NCBI GenBank assembly: GCA_002361595.1
Contig: DETJ01000009.1
Location: forward strand, 89,193 to 153,192
DNA length: 64,000 bases
Source: Patescibacteria group bacterium UBA3291
GTDB taxonomy: Bacteria; Patescibacteriota; Gracilibacteria; Absconditabacterales; Absconditicoccaceae
Direction: 5' to 3'
Shown piece after piece: positions 1-9,416 of the stretch; the first letter of the stretch is position 1; each line of letters starts with the position of its first letter. A program made the position numbers and the translations under genes. The notes under the pieces were generated by a model. That model was not told where the DNA came from. It was given only the letters and a program-made list of their open reading frames with translations, and did no database searches.

Positions 1-1
1 C

Positions 2-370
2 CAAAAAGATAATTCTGGTTTTTCTATTTCTATAAAAAAAGAATATTTCGATTTATTCAAACAGATATTTTTTACAGCTCTCAAATCCAATTTAACAATT
101 CTATTCGACACATATTCAGTAATGATAAACAAATATTTCTTATGAAAGATTTTTTGAGTACCACTAGATATGGATATTGTAATAATTTATCAACATATGG
201 AGAAGCCTCAAATAGATGAGCTAAAAAACTGAATCTCCGAATTATTTAGAGAATTTTTTATTGAAAATGCTTCAATAGTATTTATGTCTGCAGAAGAACG
301 AGAAAAGAGGTATAGACTCGCAGATAAATTTGTGCTCCAAGTTATTAGGTATTTCCCTGATACCAAATAA
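2..370 (+). CDS. C-terminal part of an unrecognised protein (cut by window start)
   Basis: An open frame runs from the window edge to a TAA at 368-370, about 122 residues. It contains three in-frame TGA codons that must be read as Gly, for example in YFLGKIFGVP and ELKNGISE. The visible part is mixed alpha/beta without signal peptide or membrane segment and ends in a charged helix (SAEEREKRYRLADKF). No family is recognised. It lies 76 nt upstream of galE on the same strand, so co-transcription is possible. The N-terminus, and with it any diagnostic domain, is outside the window. Confidence 0.7.
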
Positions 371-446
371 GATTGCATAATCTAAATAAATCGATACAAT
401 TTAATTCACATCACAAAAGATAAATCATTTATTTTCTACACACCAC

Positions 447-1508
447 ATGGGACAGAAAAAAAAGATTCTTATCACATGAGGACTATGATATATTGGTTCT
501 CATACAGCTACAGTTTTTATTGAAAATTGATATGACGTTATCATTGTAGATAACCTATCAAATTCTCATGAATCAGCATTGGAATGAATCAAAGCCATCT
601 CGTGAAAAACTCCTAAATTCTATGAACTAGACCTTAGAAATTATTCAGATTTGGATGCTGTATTTGAAAAACATGCAAGTGATATAGCTTTGGTTATTCA
701 TTTTGCAGCCAAAAAAGCTGTTTGAGAAAGTTGTCAGGATCCTTTCCTATATTATGACCATAATATTTTGGGAACGATAAATTTGCTCAAAGTAATGAAT
801 AAGCATCACATAAACCAGATTATTTTCTCTAGTAGTGCTACAGTATATGATGCAGAAAACTTACTTCCTCCGTTTAGTGAAACAGATAAAACAAAAACAA
901 CTAATCCATACGGAACTACGAAACTTGTAATCGAAAATCTACTCCGTGATATGGTAATGCAAAAATGATTTTCAGCTGTAGCACTGAGATATTTCAACCC
1001 AATTTGAGCTCATCCATCTCATATCCTATGAGAAAATCCCAAATGAGTACCGACAAATTTACTCCCATTCTTGCTAAAGGTAGCTAAATGAGAAATCGAA
1101 AAATTAAGCGTATTTGGAGATGATTATGAAACTGAGGACTGAACATGTATCAGAGATTATATCCACGTAATGGATGTCGCAGAAGCTCACTATGCTGCAG
1201 CAAAATATCTATTCGATAGAATAGAAATTAATGAAACTAGTGAGATGTACACAGCAGACCCTGTATTTGAAATATGTAACATATGAACATGATATGGAAA
1301 ATCTGTTGCAGAAATGATATGAATAGTGGAAACAATAGTCGATAAAGAAATCCCTTATGAAATAGTAGCTAGAAGACCATGAGATGTTGCCATATCTTTA
1401 GCTAATCCTTTGAAAGCAAAACAACTTCTAAATTGGGAAGCTACTAGAACTGTAGTTCAATGAGTAGAAGATGCCTGGTTATATTTAAATAACGAAAAAA
1501 GAAAATAA
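447..1508 (+). CDS. galE: UDP-glucose 4-epimerase
   Basis: A 353-residue protein of normal GalE length. It interconverts UDP-glucose and UDP-galactose (or the N-acetyl forms) with NAD as bound cofactor, supplying sugars for surface polysaccharide. The Rossmann loop GGLGYIGSH lies at residues 11-19, and two of its glycines are encoded by TGA, which is direct evidence for UGA=Gly. The catalytic set is visible: SSSATVY near residue 130 and YxxxK at Tyr155/Lys159. The C-terminal part has the usual RDYIHVMDVAEAH and NIGTG motifs. The start at 447 is the first ATG before the loop and gives the expected short N-terminus. A bidirectional terminator follows. Confidence 0.95.
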
Positions 1509-1521
1509 ATCTGAATCATTA

Positions 1522-1560
1522 AAAAATCCACAACCATTTATTTCGGAAGTGGATTTTTAT
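1522..1560. terminator. Bidirectional intrinsic terminator between galE and the convergent membrane gene
   Basis: A perfect 10-bp stem AAAAATCCAC / GTGGATTTTT (1522-1531 with 1549-1558) has A/T runs on both sides, so it can serve galE (+) and the convergent gene ending at 1576 (-). Confidence 0.8.
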
Positions 1561-1575
1561 TTTAGATTTTAAATC

Positions 1576-2193
1576 CTAATTTTCATCATTTAAATCATCA
1601 AACAAATGTGTTACTTGATTTGATCTATTAGTTGAAGATTCTACAGATTTATGATTCTCCTCAACTATATTCATAATCCTAGTTTTTCTATTTGATTTAT
1701 TTGAGATTTTTCGAAGAGAAATAAAACTCCAAACTAATCATCATAATAGTAATAATCCATCAATAGCTACCTGTCCATTTATAATTGAAATTTTTTGAGT
1801 TACCCCACTAGCCATAGCTATATTTGCTCAATCCATTACTCACATAAACACACTAACTATAATCCACAATAATAAGAAATCTACCAATGGCTCATCTTCA
1901 CGTAAAGCACATAATTTAGTAATCCATCCCTTGAAAGAAATACTTAAATTCCACATGAATAATCCTATCATAGCCAATAACATTACTAATCATGATTTCC
2001 ATAACATTCCTGAAAGTAAAAATCTAGCTCCATCTCCATTTGCATCCACCACAGGGAAAAGGAACAAACAAAATGCTAAAACTGCTAAATAAAGCACAAA
2101 CCATTTCTTTGTATTTTTATAATTAAGAAATCTTGTGTACAATTTTGTAAAGAAAATTTTAGTTCTCTTCAAATAAGCATTAAATTTTTTCAT
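1576..2193 (-). CDS. Four-helix membrane protein, unknown function
   Basis: 205 residues with UGA=Gly; read with UGA as stop only the first 67 residues remain. A basic N-terminus is followed by four hydrophobic segments, near residues 28-50, 68-88, 108-130 and 145-166. The tail is hydrophilic and Ser/Asn/Asp-rich, probably cytoplasmic. No catalytic motif or family signature is recognised. It is convergent with galE and shares its terminator. The start at 2193 is the first ATG ahead of the lysine-rich leader. It could be an envelope or transport accessory protein, but nothing in the sequence decides this. Confidence 0.75.
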
Positions 2194-2300
2194 ATTTACA
2201 ATAAATTAAAAAATAAAACTCACAAACTAGTAACAAGATATTAATATTTTTTAATTTATCAAGTGAATATTAAATAAAAATATGACAAAATTTTGAGTAA

Positions 2301-2513
2301 AAAAATAAAGGATTAAATCCTTTAGTTTGAAGTACCTGTTTTTACGACACGGAGTATGGAAATCAAACCAATTGATATGAAATATTCTCAAATTTATTAG
2401 ATGTATGCTTTAAAAATACATCTCTATTCGAAAACATATATGACCGCATATTATCTCACGATGAATTAAGAGATAAATTTTTCAGTAATAACTTAATACA
2501 ACAGTATATTTAA
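2301..2513 (+). pseudogene. Start-less open frame, possible gene remnant
   Basis: The 2194-2570 stretch holds no complete gene. It contains a 70-codon open frame with protein-like composition (for example NGYEIFSNLLDVCFKN and HDELRDKFF) ending at TAA 2511-2513, with one TGA read as Gly. A stop at 2298 closes it upstream and no ATG, GTG or TTG lies inside, so it cannot be translated as it stands. It may be the 3' remnant of a gene at the left edge of the Rep island, or the downstream part of a frameshifted gene starting at 2282. Function unknown. Confidence 0.35.
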
Positions 2514-2571
2514 ACTATGAAGAATAAATAGCTCACAAAGAGTTATAGTTTTAGCTTATAATTATCATTAC

Positions 2572-2688
2572 ATGAGAGATAATCTTATTGATACATCATC
2601 TCCAGCACCGCCTAGAAAAACAATGACTAAGACGCTCAAAACATTTTATCATCTAAATATCACAAAATGCAAAATAAATCATTATTAG
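2572..2688 (+). CDS. Possible small protein upstream of and overlapping rep
   Basis: A 38-codon ORF (ATG 2572, TAG 2686) overlaps the first 22 nt of rep in another frame. The product is basic and Thr/Lys-rich with a Pro pair (SSPAPPRK). Such leader ORFs can couple translation to a plasmid rep gene, but nothing confirms expression and no similarity is recognised. No TGA codon is used. Confidence 0.25.
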   Translation: MRDNLIDTSSPAPPRKTMTKTLKTFYHLNITKCKINHY

Positions 2689-3680
2689 AAAGAACTTTGG
2701 CTAAGATGGAAAAAAGCCAACAAAAGAAGAAAGAGGTTGTTGAATATATGCAACAGCATAAACCTCATCTTTTATGATCTGTATTTAAAACAAATAGGAT
2801 TAAGGATTGTTGTAATGTTTTAATGTTTCGTGATTATCTTAACTGAGAGCAAAAATTATATAAAGCTAACTTCTGCAAATACGATAAATTCTGTTTAGCA
2901 TGTTCTACCAGAAGAAGTATTAGAATGATTCAAAGATTTGAACAATGAATACAGCAATATCAATTATATAATAAACATCGATATCATATTACATTAACAG
3001 TAAAACATAATAGAAATCAGAGTTTAAAAACTGTTTTAAACAAATTATGCAGTGCAAAAGAAAAGCTATGAAAGAGATATAGGAACTGAAAAAGAGCATC
3101 ACAAAAAACTAAAAGTTTTATGAATTACTTTGATTGAATTATAAGCTCTATAGAAGTAACATATAATGAAAGGAATTGATGGCATCCTCATATTCATATT
3201 TTAGCATGTAGTGATTATGAATTACCAATAGTAGTAGAATATCCATGATGAAAAGAAACTCATCTTAATAAAGAATTACAAAAAGAATGGTATGATGTAA
3301 CATGAGATAGTTATCAGATTTCTATGAGAAAGATTAGAGTAGATCAATGATATTTTGATAGGAATTGAATCTGAGAAGTATTCAAATATGCAGTAAAATT
3401 TTCTACATTAGATGTTCCTCACTTAGTAGATCTTATAGAGTTACAGCATAACAGAAAATATCACTTCTTTAGTACTTATGGAATATTCAGATGATGGAGA
3501 TTAGATAAGGAAGATAAATGAGAAGATAAAGGCTTTGTAGAAAAGACTCTGACTTATTTTGAGAATGAATATATAGAAGATAACGATGATTTAGAGATAG
3601 AAACTCCAAATAATAAAAACAATAACCCCAAGAAAACCCCTATGGGGATACAACAAATATATGATGAAATATTCAGTTAA
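2667..3680 (+). CDS. rep: Rolling-circle plasmid replication initiator (HUH endonuclease)
   Basis: A 337-residue Rep of the pC194/pUB110-like class. Such proteins nick the plasmid double-strand origin and stay linked to the 5' end through a tyrosine. The metal-binding HUH motif is at residues 173-177 (WHPHIHIL), preceded by a Gly encoded by TGA exactly where relatives have GWHPH. The likely nucleophile is Tyr241 in VFKYAVKFS, the usual KYxxK(F/S) context. The N-terminal part carries Cys residues (FCKYDKFCLAC) typical of Rep metal sites. A tandem repeat array lies about 230 nt downstream. Plasmid replication genes are not expected in a chromosome, so this is either an integrated plasmid or a plasmid-derived island. 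Confidence 0.9.
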
Positions 3681-3855
3681 GTGTCCGAAAACTCATTCAG
3701 AGTTTTATAAGTTATTATCTATTATTTCTGAAATTATAGAGATAGTTTCGGGACAAAATTACCAGGTTTTTGAAAGAGTGATATTTAGAGATTTAAATCA
3801 ATCAACTATCAAAAAACTAAAATTTGTTATGATAGATATAAGGCTTATTATTTAA
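3661..3855 (+). CDS. Small protein overlapping the 3' end of rep
   Basis: A 64-residue ORF starts inside the last 20 nt of rep, in a different frame, an arrangement typical of translational coupling. The product is rich in Ile and Lys with a central helix (FYKLLSIISEIIEIV); its one Gly is GGA. No family is recognised. It may be a copy-control or partition accessory, but only its position suggests that. Confidence 0.4.
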   Translation: MMKYSVKCPKTHSEFYKLLSIISEIIEIVSGQNYQVFERVIFRDLNQSTIKKLKFVMIDIRLII

Positions 3856-3912
3856 ATATTAATCCTGAGTTTTTTGATAAAATTACATAGTTTTTATGCT
3901 GGTTTTCTATAC

Positions 3913-3964
3913 AAAACAACCTAAAACAACCAAAGGTTAACCAAAAAACAACCAAAAAACAACC
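3913..3964. repeat. Tandem ACAACC repeats (possible iterons or origin)
   Basis: Four direct copies of AAAACAACC lie in 52 nt, at 3913, 3923, 3945 and 3956. The last two sit in 11-nt units AAAAAACAACC. Between the pairs lies the palindrome GGTTAACC (3935-3942). Short direct repeats plus a palindrome beside a rep gene suggest a replication origin or Rep binding site. This is inferred from position only; no nick-site consensus could be assigned. Confidence 0.5.
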
Positions 3965-4004
3965 ATAGGTTATTTTGAGGAATAATAGGTATAATAAAGA
4001 AAAA

Positions 4005-4036
4005 ACTCTATGATTATTAAACCATAGAGTCTTTTA
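4005..4036. terminator. Bidirectional terminator between the rep unit and the convergent exported-protein gene
   Basis: An 8-bp perfect stem ACTCTATG / CATAGAGT (4005-4012 with 4023-4030), followed by CTTTT on the plus strand and by TTTTT on the minus strand. Confidence 0.75.
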
Positions 4037-4054
4037 ATATATAATTCTGATTAA

Positions 4055-4948
4055 TTATTTATACATAGGTAAATCTACTGTAATATGAGATATTTTAATA
4101 TTAGGTAATTCGTCACTTGCTTTGTTCTTTCTTGCCGTAATTTCTAATAAAGATTCATCATATCATGGTATTTCGGATAATGCCCAGAATTCACAATTAT
4201 CATCATGAGCATCTATTAATTCTTTTGTTATTCTATCAAATGGGGTAAGAATGATACATTTAGTTTCTCATTCTTCTAAAGGTTTAGATAAATTATAAAT
4301 AAAACTATGTATTTTTATTCTTTGTGAGTTTTGCCAAATATGTTTATGTTCAGAGTTGTTCGCAAGTTCAAGAGTACTATCAACACTCCTAGCATTACTA
4401 ACTTCTAATTTTAATTCATGTATAGTCTTTCAAACTTCAACCTTTTGATGACGTTCATCTAATTCTTCTCAATAGATAGGATCTCATCGAGCCTGAGTTA
4501 GTTTTGTATGGTAAGGTATATTTAAATAAAATCTTCCTCATGTTCATTCTCGTGATTCAAAAGAATCATCAATATTAATTATTGGAAAATTTTCAATTTC
4601 AGATCATAACCATAATTCACCCCAACTTTTTCATTTACTATCTTCAGGAACTACAAAACGAGAAATTAATCATCAATATCGTTTTTTATATAACCCATCG
4701 GAAAAATCTTCACTTACGGCAATTCAATGATCTTTCAGTAAAGTAAGGTATATATCTAAATCACTAGGATATCATCATTGAAAATCTTCTCAATATTCAT
4801 TTAATTGATTATATAATATGTATGAATGAAATATTCATACTGCACAGAAGAAAGCTGCAATAATTCAGAAAATTATTCAAAGTGTAATCTTACCAGCTTT
4901 ACTAAATCACCAGATTTTCATTTTTGTTTGTTCATTTTTTGTTTTCAT
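4055..4948 (-). CDS. Membrane-anchored exported protein, unknown
   Basis: 297 residues with many TGA-encoded glycines. A lysine-rich N-terminus is followed by one hydrophobic segment, about residues 19-41 (AGKITLGIIFGIIAAFFCAVG), then an extracellular domain rich in Asp, Glu and aromatics. There is no lipobox Cys, so it is probably anchored by this helix. No enzyme motif is recognised. It is the most downstream of four consecutive minus-strand genes that all encode exported proteins. The start at 4948 puts the helix at the correct distance from the N-terminus. Confidence 0.7.
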
Positions 4949-5058
4949 TTTTTTATATAACATAATATAAAAATATTTATAATATATTATATACAATATT
5001 ATAATTTTGTCAAATATTTTACCACTTTTTCTGAAAAAAGTTTTATTTGTAGTAAATG

Positions 5059-5739
5059 CTATATATTCATATATGATTGATTAAATATTACTTTTTGATT
5101 TCATTCTACAAAGTTAGTTTCACATAATCATGGCCAAAACCATTCATATCAATCTTTGTTATAAACAATCCTGAAATTTCAATGAATGATTGTTAGTCTT
5201 CATGATTCATCTCTTGTTTCTTTTTCTAAACCTTCCCAAACTAAATTAACAAATTCTCAATCAGGGATTATTTCATTAAACTGCTTCATTGCATCATCTT
5301 TACATCGTTCTTTACGCTCTTCTTCTGTATCAATATGATCTATATTAACTACAGGTTCTTCATTATTTGATTTGTCATTATAGAAGTATAAATCATGTAA
5401 TCATCAACCAGTATATATGTTACAAATAAAATTCTGAGATTTATCTCAGGCTTTTGCATATCATTTTATTCAATAGTATGTTCATAAAAATTGCACATCA
5501 GTAAAAGTATATTCAATAGATCATGAATTATCATAGAAATATTGAGCTGTTGGATTTGGCGTTTCCTCAATATTATCAAATAATGCCTTATTTACATATT
5601 CCATGCATTTATGTTCTAATACATCTATATCACTTTCATTTATACAATCATCTCAACAATTTTCTACTACTGTTTTATTACATCCTGTAAGTAGTAAACT
5701 TCAAATTAACAAAGTAGTTAAAAGTCAGATTTTTCTCAT
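5059..5739 (-). CDS. Lipoprotein, family A, copy 1
   Basis: 226 residues. The signal peptide MRKIGLLTTLLIGSLLLTGC ends in a lipobox with Cys at position 20, so the mature protein should be lipidated and surface- or membrane-bound. The mature part is acidic and aromatic (for example YFYDNSGSIEYTF) without a recognised domain. Its signal peptide is nearly identical to those of the next two genes while the mature parts differ, suggesting repeated duplication and fast divergence. TGA encodes several glycines, including one in the signal peptide. The gap to its upstream neighbour is 24 nt, consistent with an operon. Confidence 0.75.
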
Positions 5740-5763
5740 TTTTTTAAATTCTTATCATATAAA

Positions 5764-6813
5764 TTAACTATTTATAACCCTCATTTTGTTCGTTTCTAAT
5801 TTTGAAAATGGGATTTCACATGTTTCTAAAGTAAATTCACTACCAATTCTGTAATATTCATCTCAAAACTCATTTGTATAAGGTATATCTTTTCATGTAC
5901 TACGATAATCTACAAATCTTTTTACTATTATTTTATCATTTTCTACTCATCAAAAATGCCATTTAGATCTCCAGGTACGATTTTTATTAGTTTCATAATA
6001 TGAATAGTCATCAGAATGTCATGGATCTAATAAGTAATCATTAATTACATAATAATATCCTTCATAGAAAGGAACTTTTCATGCAACAAAGTAATTTCAT
6101 TTGTCATCACTTCGTGCTCAAATAGAATACATAAATTCACAGTCTTTATCTCATTGTGAACACATACTAGGCTGAATTGAATAAGGCATTTGTATAATAA
6201 ATCAGATTTTGAATGCTTTGTTTAGTGCATATTCTGCTCAAGGGTGTTTATTTATTAAATCTTCAAAACTTAGTCTATCAGTTCATGTCATTATTTTTCC
6301 ATACATAAAATTTCAGTCTGTAATATCTATACAAGCTTTTTCTATATCATTATCAAATCAATAATTATTTACTCCGTTATAATAATCATCAACAAACTCT
6401 AACAGCAAAATTTCATCTATATTTTTATCATATGTATATCCATATGGAAATACTCATCCATATCCATCCGCAAAGTCTCATGTTTTTTTCTTTTTTGTAC
6501 AATTCTCCACTACTTCAGAAATTTTTCTTGGAGATGCAGGATATATTTCTTGGTGTTCACAAAGTGGATATTTTATCATATTGAATATGTATTGTTCATC
6601 TTTATTAAGAGATGCTATATCAATTCATTCAAATTGATTTAGTAGTTTTTCTCTAAGTGATAGATTATTATTCATGGTTTGGTTAGAATCTTCTACCACT
6701 GAAAGTTGATTTTTATTTTCAGAAGGTTCATTTTGTGTAAGATAATTAGTATTACACCCTGCAAGCAATAAACTACCAACTAATAAAGTAGTTAAAAGTC
6801 AGATTTCTTTCAT
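5764..6813 (-). CDS. Lipoprotein, family A, copy 2
   Basis: 349 residues with signal peptide and lipobox MKEIGLLTTLLVGSLLLAGC, Cys at residue 20. The mature region is long, acidic and rich in Tyr, Asn and Asp, with several Cys (for example PLCEHQEIYPASP and QPSMCSQGDKDCEF) that could form disulfides. No catalytic family is recognised. The gap to its upstream neighbour, copy 3, is 18 nt, so the three lipoprotein genes are likely co-transcribed in the order copy 3, copy 2, copy 1. Confidence 0.75.
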
Positions 6814-6831
6814 GTTTTTAAGGGGTTATTA

Positions 6832-7596
6832 TTATAAAATTTCTATTTTTCAGAATATAGAACATGGTCATGGAGCACATCAATCATTTTTATTTATTAA
6901 GTAATATCTTTTTCAATCTTCTGATTCAACATAAATTCATGTTCTTCATAATTTATCATGTCTACAATCGTTACCTGTAACTTTCCATGGCTCTGGAACA
7001 TCGTAAATTTTTAAATCTTCATTCATCCAATAGAATGTATTATTTTTAGTTCAAACAATATTTTTATCATAACTAAGAGATTCATTATCTATTTCTAAGA
7101 CACATCAGTCTTTTAATAAATTTTCTCTTAAAAGTTGTTCTAATGATTTACTTGGATCTTTTTCAAACATTAAAATACTTTCAGCTATATCATAGCTCCA
7201 TCACTCCCTTTCTCTATTTTCTATACTATATAATCCATTTTCATATTGCTCAAATAATGGCTCTTCACTTAATTCATAAAAAATATTTTTATAATTAACT
7301 GGAGTAGTAACCCTGATCTTTAATTCAGGATTTGTATATTGATAAAGATATCATTCTACATACTCCTCATCACTTCAATCTTCACATCATCATGGACATC
7401 AGATATATCATGTCCAATCTAATATATCATAAGTTGGTTCTTCAACAACTGGTTCTTCTATATCAACTGCACATGTATCTTCTCAATCCACAGTAACACA
7501 ATCATCAATAATTTCATGATTTTCTATAGTTTTATCACATCCCATAAGTAATAAACTACCAATTGATAGAGTAATAAAAAGTCCAAATTTTTTCAT
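6832..7596 (-). CDS. Lipoprotein, family A, copy 3
   Basis: 254 residues. Signal peptide MKKFGLFITLSIGSLLLMGC with lipobox Cys20, followed by a Glu/Asp-rich stretch (to about residue 60) and a mature domain with paired cysteines (IGCPGGCEDG, DGCAPGPCSIFG). No family is recognised. It is the first gene of the minus-strand exported-protein cluster. The 293 nt upstream to the divergent gene at 7890 should hold promoters for both directions. Confidence 0.75.
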
Positions 7597-7776
7597 TTTT
7601 TATAAAAAAAGTAAAATCTTATTTTCATAATATCCCTATATTTAGATATTTCAATACTATTTTTATTTTAATAGTTAAAAACTACTAAAATTTCATTCAG
7701 ATTTTTAGATTTTTGAAAATTTTTGTACCCATTTTTATGAGTTACAATAATTCATGAACGGTTTATTTTTCTATCT

Positions 7777-7804
7777 TTGAAATTTTTGACAAAAAGAATA
7801 TAAT
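7777..7804 (+). promoter_or_regulatory. Sigma70-like promoter for the 7890 gene
   Basis: TTGAAA at 7777-7782 and TATAAT at 7799-7804 with 16 bp spacing; the ATG is about 80 nt downstream. The rest of the 7597-7889 gap is A/T-rich without a gene. Confidence 0.6.
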
Positions 7805-7889
7805 AGTTTCAGACTTATGAAACTTATGTGCAAAAAATCTAAGTAACATCAATTTATACCACATTTTATCTTCTTTGGTGTTGAATAAT

Positions 7890-8966
7890 ATGATGAGAGA
7901 ATTTATATTTACATGAGATGATCATCCAAAAACTAAAGAATACCTGCACTTAGATTTTGATGCTAAAGTAAGTTTTACTGAATTTGAAGAATGACATGAA
8001 GAAGAAAAAGCATTATTACAATTTCCTATATCATTTGATACTAAGAATCCTGATGATGTGGAATTTATCAGTATGATGTTCAATTTATACCATGCTGATT
8101 TTTGGTTAGAGGACAATAAAGAAACATTTGAAGCTATAGATATTGTAAGAGTTGCTACATTAAGTTGATTATGTTGTTTTTTCAGAGATGAGGATAGAAT
8201 AAAAGAAATATCGAAAATTCTTAAATGAACCGTTATAAAAACTTATGAGATAAATATATTAGCAGATGATTTGCAAAAGTTAGAAGAATATGATGATATT
8301 ATTTCATGTGCTACACATTATATTTTACATTATAAGGATTCTGCTGAATGAAATTGGCGACATAAACAGAATAAGGATATTCTTAATTTTAATAGGAGTG
8401 ATTTTGATCAGGGTACTAATGTATTCTTTATGACATTGGATGAATTTTGATATAAAGTAGATGTAGAGGAAGATAATTATTTATTATATGTAATTTATTG
8501 TGTTTTATTCTTAAAATTAGATTTATATTTAACATATATTCATTCTAAATCATGATTTAGAATTACAGTGGTAGATGAAAAGCAATTACAACTACATTTA
8601 AATAATTGAGCATATGTACTTAATATTAGTAATGTAATTCTATCTGTATATAAATGAATTAATATAGATTGAGTTAAGGATTATGATTCATTATCAAAAG
8701 TAATAGAAGAACAATCATGGAAAAAATTGTTACAGGATTTGAAAAATGATTCGAAACATAAAAATAAAGTTTCATTTACGATAGATACAAAAGATAATAA
8801 ACCATTATTTATGTCTGCAAAATGGAAAGAAGAAGATATGAATAAATATAAAGAATTAGAAGAAATTGTGTGAGAGAATTGAAGTATTGAGAAGAAGAGA
8901 AATTGTTGAAAATGGAGTTCTTTATCAGTGAAAAAACAGCATTTATATTGAAAGAAAAGTAAATAA
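7890..8966 (+). CDS. Hypothetical protein of the accessory island
   Basis: 358 residues, soluble and acidic at first, basic at the end (SVKKQHLYGKKSK). It has no signal peptide. One hydrophobic stretch (YLLYVIYCVLFLKLDLYLTYI, about residues 193-213) could be a buried helix or a membrane segment. No motif is recognised. Tandem ATGs at 7890 and 7893 make the exact start uncertain by one residue. It has its own promoter and a terminator at 9008, and is divergent from the lipoprotein operon. Its place between Rep and recombinase suggests mobile-element cargo. Confidence 0.7.
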
Positions 8967-9007
8967 GAACTCTAAAAATGCTATTATTTCTAATAATAAT
9001 AGAATTA

Positions 9008-9035
9008 TCCTCATAAAACAGTATGAGGGCTTTTA
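9008..9035 (+). terminator. Intrinsic terminator after the 7890 gene
   Basis: Stem CCTCAT / ATGAGG (9009-9014 with 9023-9028) followed by GCTTTT. Confidence 0.7.
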
Positions 9036-9043
9036 CAGGGCCC

Positions 9044-9074
9044 TTCTTCCGACCTTAGACCATAAGGGGAAGAA
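9044..9074 (+). other. Leader hairpin before the small recombinase-associated ORF
   Basis: A perfect 7-bp inverted repeat TTCTTCC / GGAAGAA (9044-9050 with 9068-9074) lies just before a TATAAT-like box at 9081 and the ATG at 9090. It has no T run, so it is unlikely to be a terminator; it may be an operator for the recombinase region. Inference from position only. Confidence 0.3.
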
Positions 9075-9089
9075 CTAAAGTATAATAAT

Positions 9090-9224
9090 ATGACTTTAGA
9101 AAAGGCTAGAAAAATTCTTTGACCTGACTATGATGTTTTGAGTGATGAACAAATACAAGAAATCATTGATTTGTTCAGAGCTCTTGCGATCACTCTAATA
9201 GAAAAAGAAGTTTGAAACATTTAG
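9090..9224 (+). CDS. Small conserved-type ORF upstream of the serine recombinase
   Basis: 44 residues: MTLEKARKILGPDYDVLSDE, then a hydrophobic helix (IQEIIDLFRALAITLIEKEV). This resembles the short proteins with a LSDEEI-type motif that often sit directly upstream of large serine recombinases in CPR genomes, which I recall from the group and cannot verify here. Two Gly codons are TGA. It lies 192 nt upstream of the recombinase start and is followed by its own terminator hairpin. It could be a recombinase regulator or directionality factor; function unproven. Confidence 0.7.
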
Positions 9225-9236
9225 TTAGTTCGAGAG

Positions 9237-9262
9237 CCGTGTATTCGATACACGGTTTTCTA
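9237..9262 (+). terminator. Intrinsic terminator after the 44-residue ORF
   Basis: A perfect 8-bp stem CCGTGTAT / ATACACGG (9237-9244 with 9248-9255), loop TCG, followed by TTTTC. Confidence 0.8.
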
Positions 9263-9416
9263 TTTGATTTTATATGTGTTTTGTTTATAAAATAAATAGC
9301 TCAAACTAAATAAAACAAAAATATTCAGCTTTTTAATTACATAATTTATGATTAAGATGGTTTGAAGCAAAAAAAGAAACACAAGTTTCAAAAAAAATTC
9401 CATTAAAAATTTTATT

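Noticed and set aside
2289..2297. TTTTGAGTA-type match near the left island edge to the tRNA-Leu anticodon region
   Set aside because: Only about nine A/T-rich bases agree, which is expected by chance; not enough for an attachment site.
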